Shown one piece after another: positions 4,100-5,287 of a stretch of DNA of 5,287 nt (position 1 is the first letter of the stretch; every line of letters starts with the position of its first letter). The DNA is taken from assembly GCA_041674345.1 (NCBI GenBank), contig JBAYVY010000259.1, positions 1 to 5,287 on the forward strand. The letters are read 5' to 3'. Origin of the DNA: JBAYVY01 sp041674345 (lineage in GTDB: Bacteria > Planctomycetota > Phycisphaerae > Phycisphaerales > Zrk34). The position numbers and the translations under genes are program-made. A model generated the notes under the pieces. The model made no database searches. It had not been told where the DNA came from and saw only the letters and a program-made list of their open reading frames with translations.

Positions 4100-5287
4100 C
4101 TATTTCCCGATCAACCCCAAATACCTCTTGTACGCCACATCCCACGCCGCTCCATCGCCCGGCGTGAACTTCTTCACCCCGAAACTCGCCGCGACCACCT
4201 GCCGCAACTGCGCCAAATCTTTAACATCACCCGCCCCCATCGCCTGCACCAGCAGATTTCCCGCCGCCGTCGCTTCATATGGACCGACCACCACCGTTCG
4301 CCCCGTCGCGTCGGCCGTCATCTGGTCCAGCAGTTCATTCTTCCCCCCGCCGCCGACAATATGAATCACGTCAAACCGCTGCCCCAACACCTTCTCCAAT
4401 CCCTCCAGCGTCATGCGATACGTCATCGCCAACGACTCCAAACAACACCGCACAAACTGCCCCTCGCTTTGAGGGACAGGTTGCCCCGTTTTTCCAGCGA
4501 ATTCCGCGATTTTGCCCGGCATGTCACCCGGCTGCATGAACGGCCCGAATGACGGGTCCACCAGTGCGCCAAACGCCTCCGCCTTCCCCGCCAGGTCCGT
4601 CAACTTCGCATAATCCATCGATGAACCGGCTTTGTCGAAAGCACGTTTCAATTCCTGTATCAGCCACATCCCCGCGATGTTCTTCAAAAACCGAATCGTC
4701 TTGCTCACGCCGCCTTCATTGGTGAAATTCGCCTTCCGGGCCGAATCGTTCAAAACCGGCTCCTTCAATTCCGCGCCCATTAACGACCATGTGCCACTCG
4801 ACAAAAACACCCACTTCGTCGCCGGGTCCGCCGGCACCGCCGCCACCGCGCTGGCCGTGTCGTGCGACGCCGGCGCGATCACCCGAATGTTCGCCGACAC
4901 CCCGCACTCTTCCGCCACTTCCGCGCGCAGCGTGCCGATCACACTGCCCGGCTGAACGATTTTACCCAGCATTCGCCGGGGTATATCCAACTCGTCCAGC
5001 AAATCATTGGCCCACTTGCTGTTCTTGGGACGCGGGTCGATCATCTGTGAAGTCGATGCGATGGTCGCCTCATTCGTCGCATTGCCCGTGAAAAAATAAT
5101 GCAGCAAGTCCGGCATGAACAGCAGCTTCCTCGCCTGCCGCAATACCGTCGGCTCGCTTTCCAAAAACGCTGAAAGTTGGAAAAGCGTGTTGAACGGCAT
5201 GAACTGAATGCCCGTCGCCGCATAAAGTTTCTCCGCCCCGATGCGATCGATGACTTTCGCCATCGCCGCGTCATTCCGCGGGTCACG
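4100..5287 (-). CDS. rhaB: Rhamnulokinase, N-terminus beyond the window
   Basis: This FGGY-family sugar kinase phosphorylates L-rhamnulose with ATP to L-rhamnulose 1-phosphate in cytosolic L-rhamnose breakdown. The window holds 395 C-terminal residues of a family usually about 480-490 long, so roughly 90 residues lie off the right edge. The frame is open to the edge and reads RDPRND, matching the YRDxRTD segment of RhaB, then TGIQFMPFNTLFQL. Further family signatures are SHDTASAVAAVPA (about 141-153 of the visible part, with the catalytic-type Asp at 143), SSGTWSLMGAE, NFTNEGG, RFLKNIAGMWLIQEL, and the ATP-binding HIVGGGGKNELL followed by TADATGR and GPYEATAAGN. All expected motifs of the visible part are intact. 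An internal ATG at 5263 is not the true start. L-fuculokinase is a less likely alternative, as the HDTASAV and KNIAGMWLIQE segments favour rhamnulokinase. Confidence 0.92.
   Translation of the reverse strand, partial: RDPRNDAAMAKVIDRIGAEKLYAATGIQFMPFNTLFQLSAFLESEPTVLRQARKLLFMPDLLHYFFTGNATNEATIASTSQMIDPRPKNSKWANDLLDELDIPRRMLGKIVQPGSVIGTLRAEVAEECGVSANIRVIAPASHDTASAVAAVPADPATKWVFLSSGTWSLMGAELKEPVLNDSARKANFTNEGGVSKTIRFLKNIAGMWLIQELKRAFDKAGSSMDYAKLTDLAGKAEAFGALVDPSFGPFMQPGDMPGKIAEFAGKTGQPVPQSEGQFVRCCLESLAMTYRMTLEGLEKVLGQRFDVIHIVGGGGKNELLDQMTADATGRTVVVGPYEATAAGNLLVQAMGAGDVKDLAQLRQVVAASFGVKKFTPGDGAAWDVAYKRYLGLIGK

Noticed and set aside
4079..4552. Plus-strand open frames opposite the rhamnulokinase gene
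   Set aside because: They are low-complexity Arg/His/Pro- or Ser/Pro-rich products with no recognisable domain, and the minus strand encodes a clear sugar kinase.
1..5287. CRISPR arrays, tRNA or rRNA genes, toxin-antitoxin pairs or phage genes
   Set aside because: No regularly spaced repeats, cloverleaf-like sequence, rRNA segments or matching small gene pairs were seen; nearly all of the window is accounted for by the six coding regions.

Overview
The window looks like ordinary chromosomal DNA from a GC-rich bacterium. I lean towards the Planctomycetota, possibly Phycisphaerae. This rests on overall protein style, weak or absent Shine-Dalgarno sequences before some genes, variant motifs in the rRNA methyltransferase, and a rhamnulokinase next to unrelated housekeeping genes. 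No marker gene settles the taxonomy.

Layout, left to right: (1) the last 35 codons of a plus-strand gene, possibly an IS transposase, followed at once by a small palindrome; (2) a complete membrane-bound hybrid-free sensor histidine kinase (537 aa, + strand); (3) a 109-bp gap with a G-tract/C-tract fold, a tandem 15/16-bp repeat and a possible promoter; (4) a small exported Lys/Glu-rich protein with two LTDEQ motifs, recalling Spy/CpxP-type periplasmic proteins (153 aa, + strand), ending in a good intrinsic terminator; (5) a convergent minus-strand RsmB/Sun-type 16S rRNA cytosine-5 methyltransferase (415 aa); (6) a 65-bp divergent promoter region; (7) a 95-aa plus-strand protein of unknown function; (8) a 39-bp convergent gap with two hairpins; (9) the C-terminal 395 residues of a minus-strand rhamnulokinase that runs off the right edge.

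The genes do not form one pathway. The only suggestive pair is the sensor kinase and the exported Spy-like protein, which share a strand and lie 109 bp apart. That arrangement invites a CpxA/CpxP-like envelope-sensing hypothesis, but no response regulator is in view. Rhamnulokinase points to L-rhamnose use, whose other genes would lie to the right. No CRISPR array, tRNA, rRNA or complete mobile element was seen, and no gap between genes exceeds about 110 bp. I did not find a convincing new biological system; the most notable items are the structured 1766-1844 region, two possible leaderless starts, and the possible transposase remnant at the left edge.
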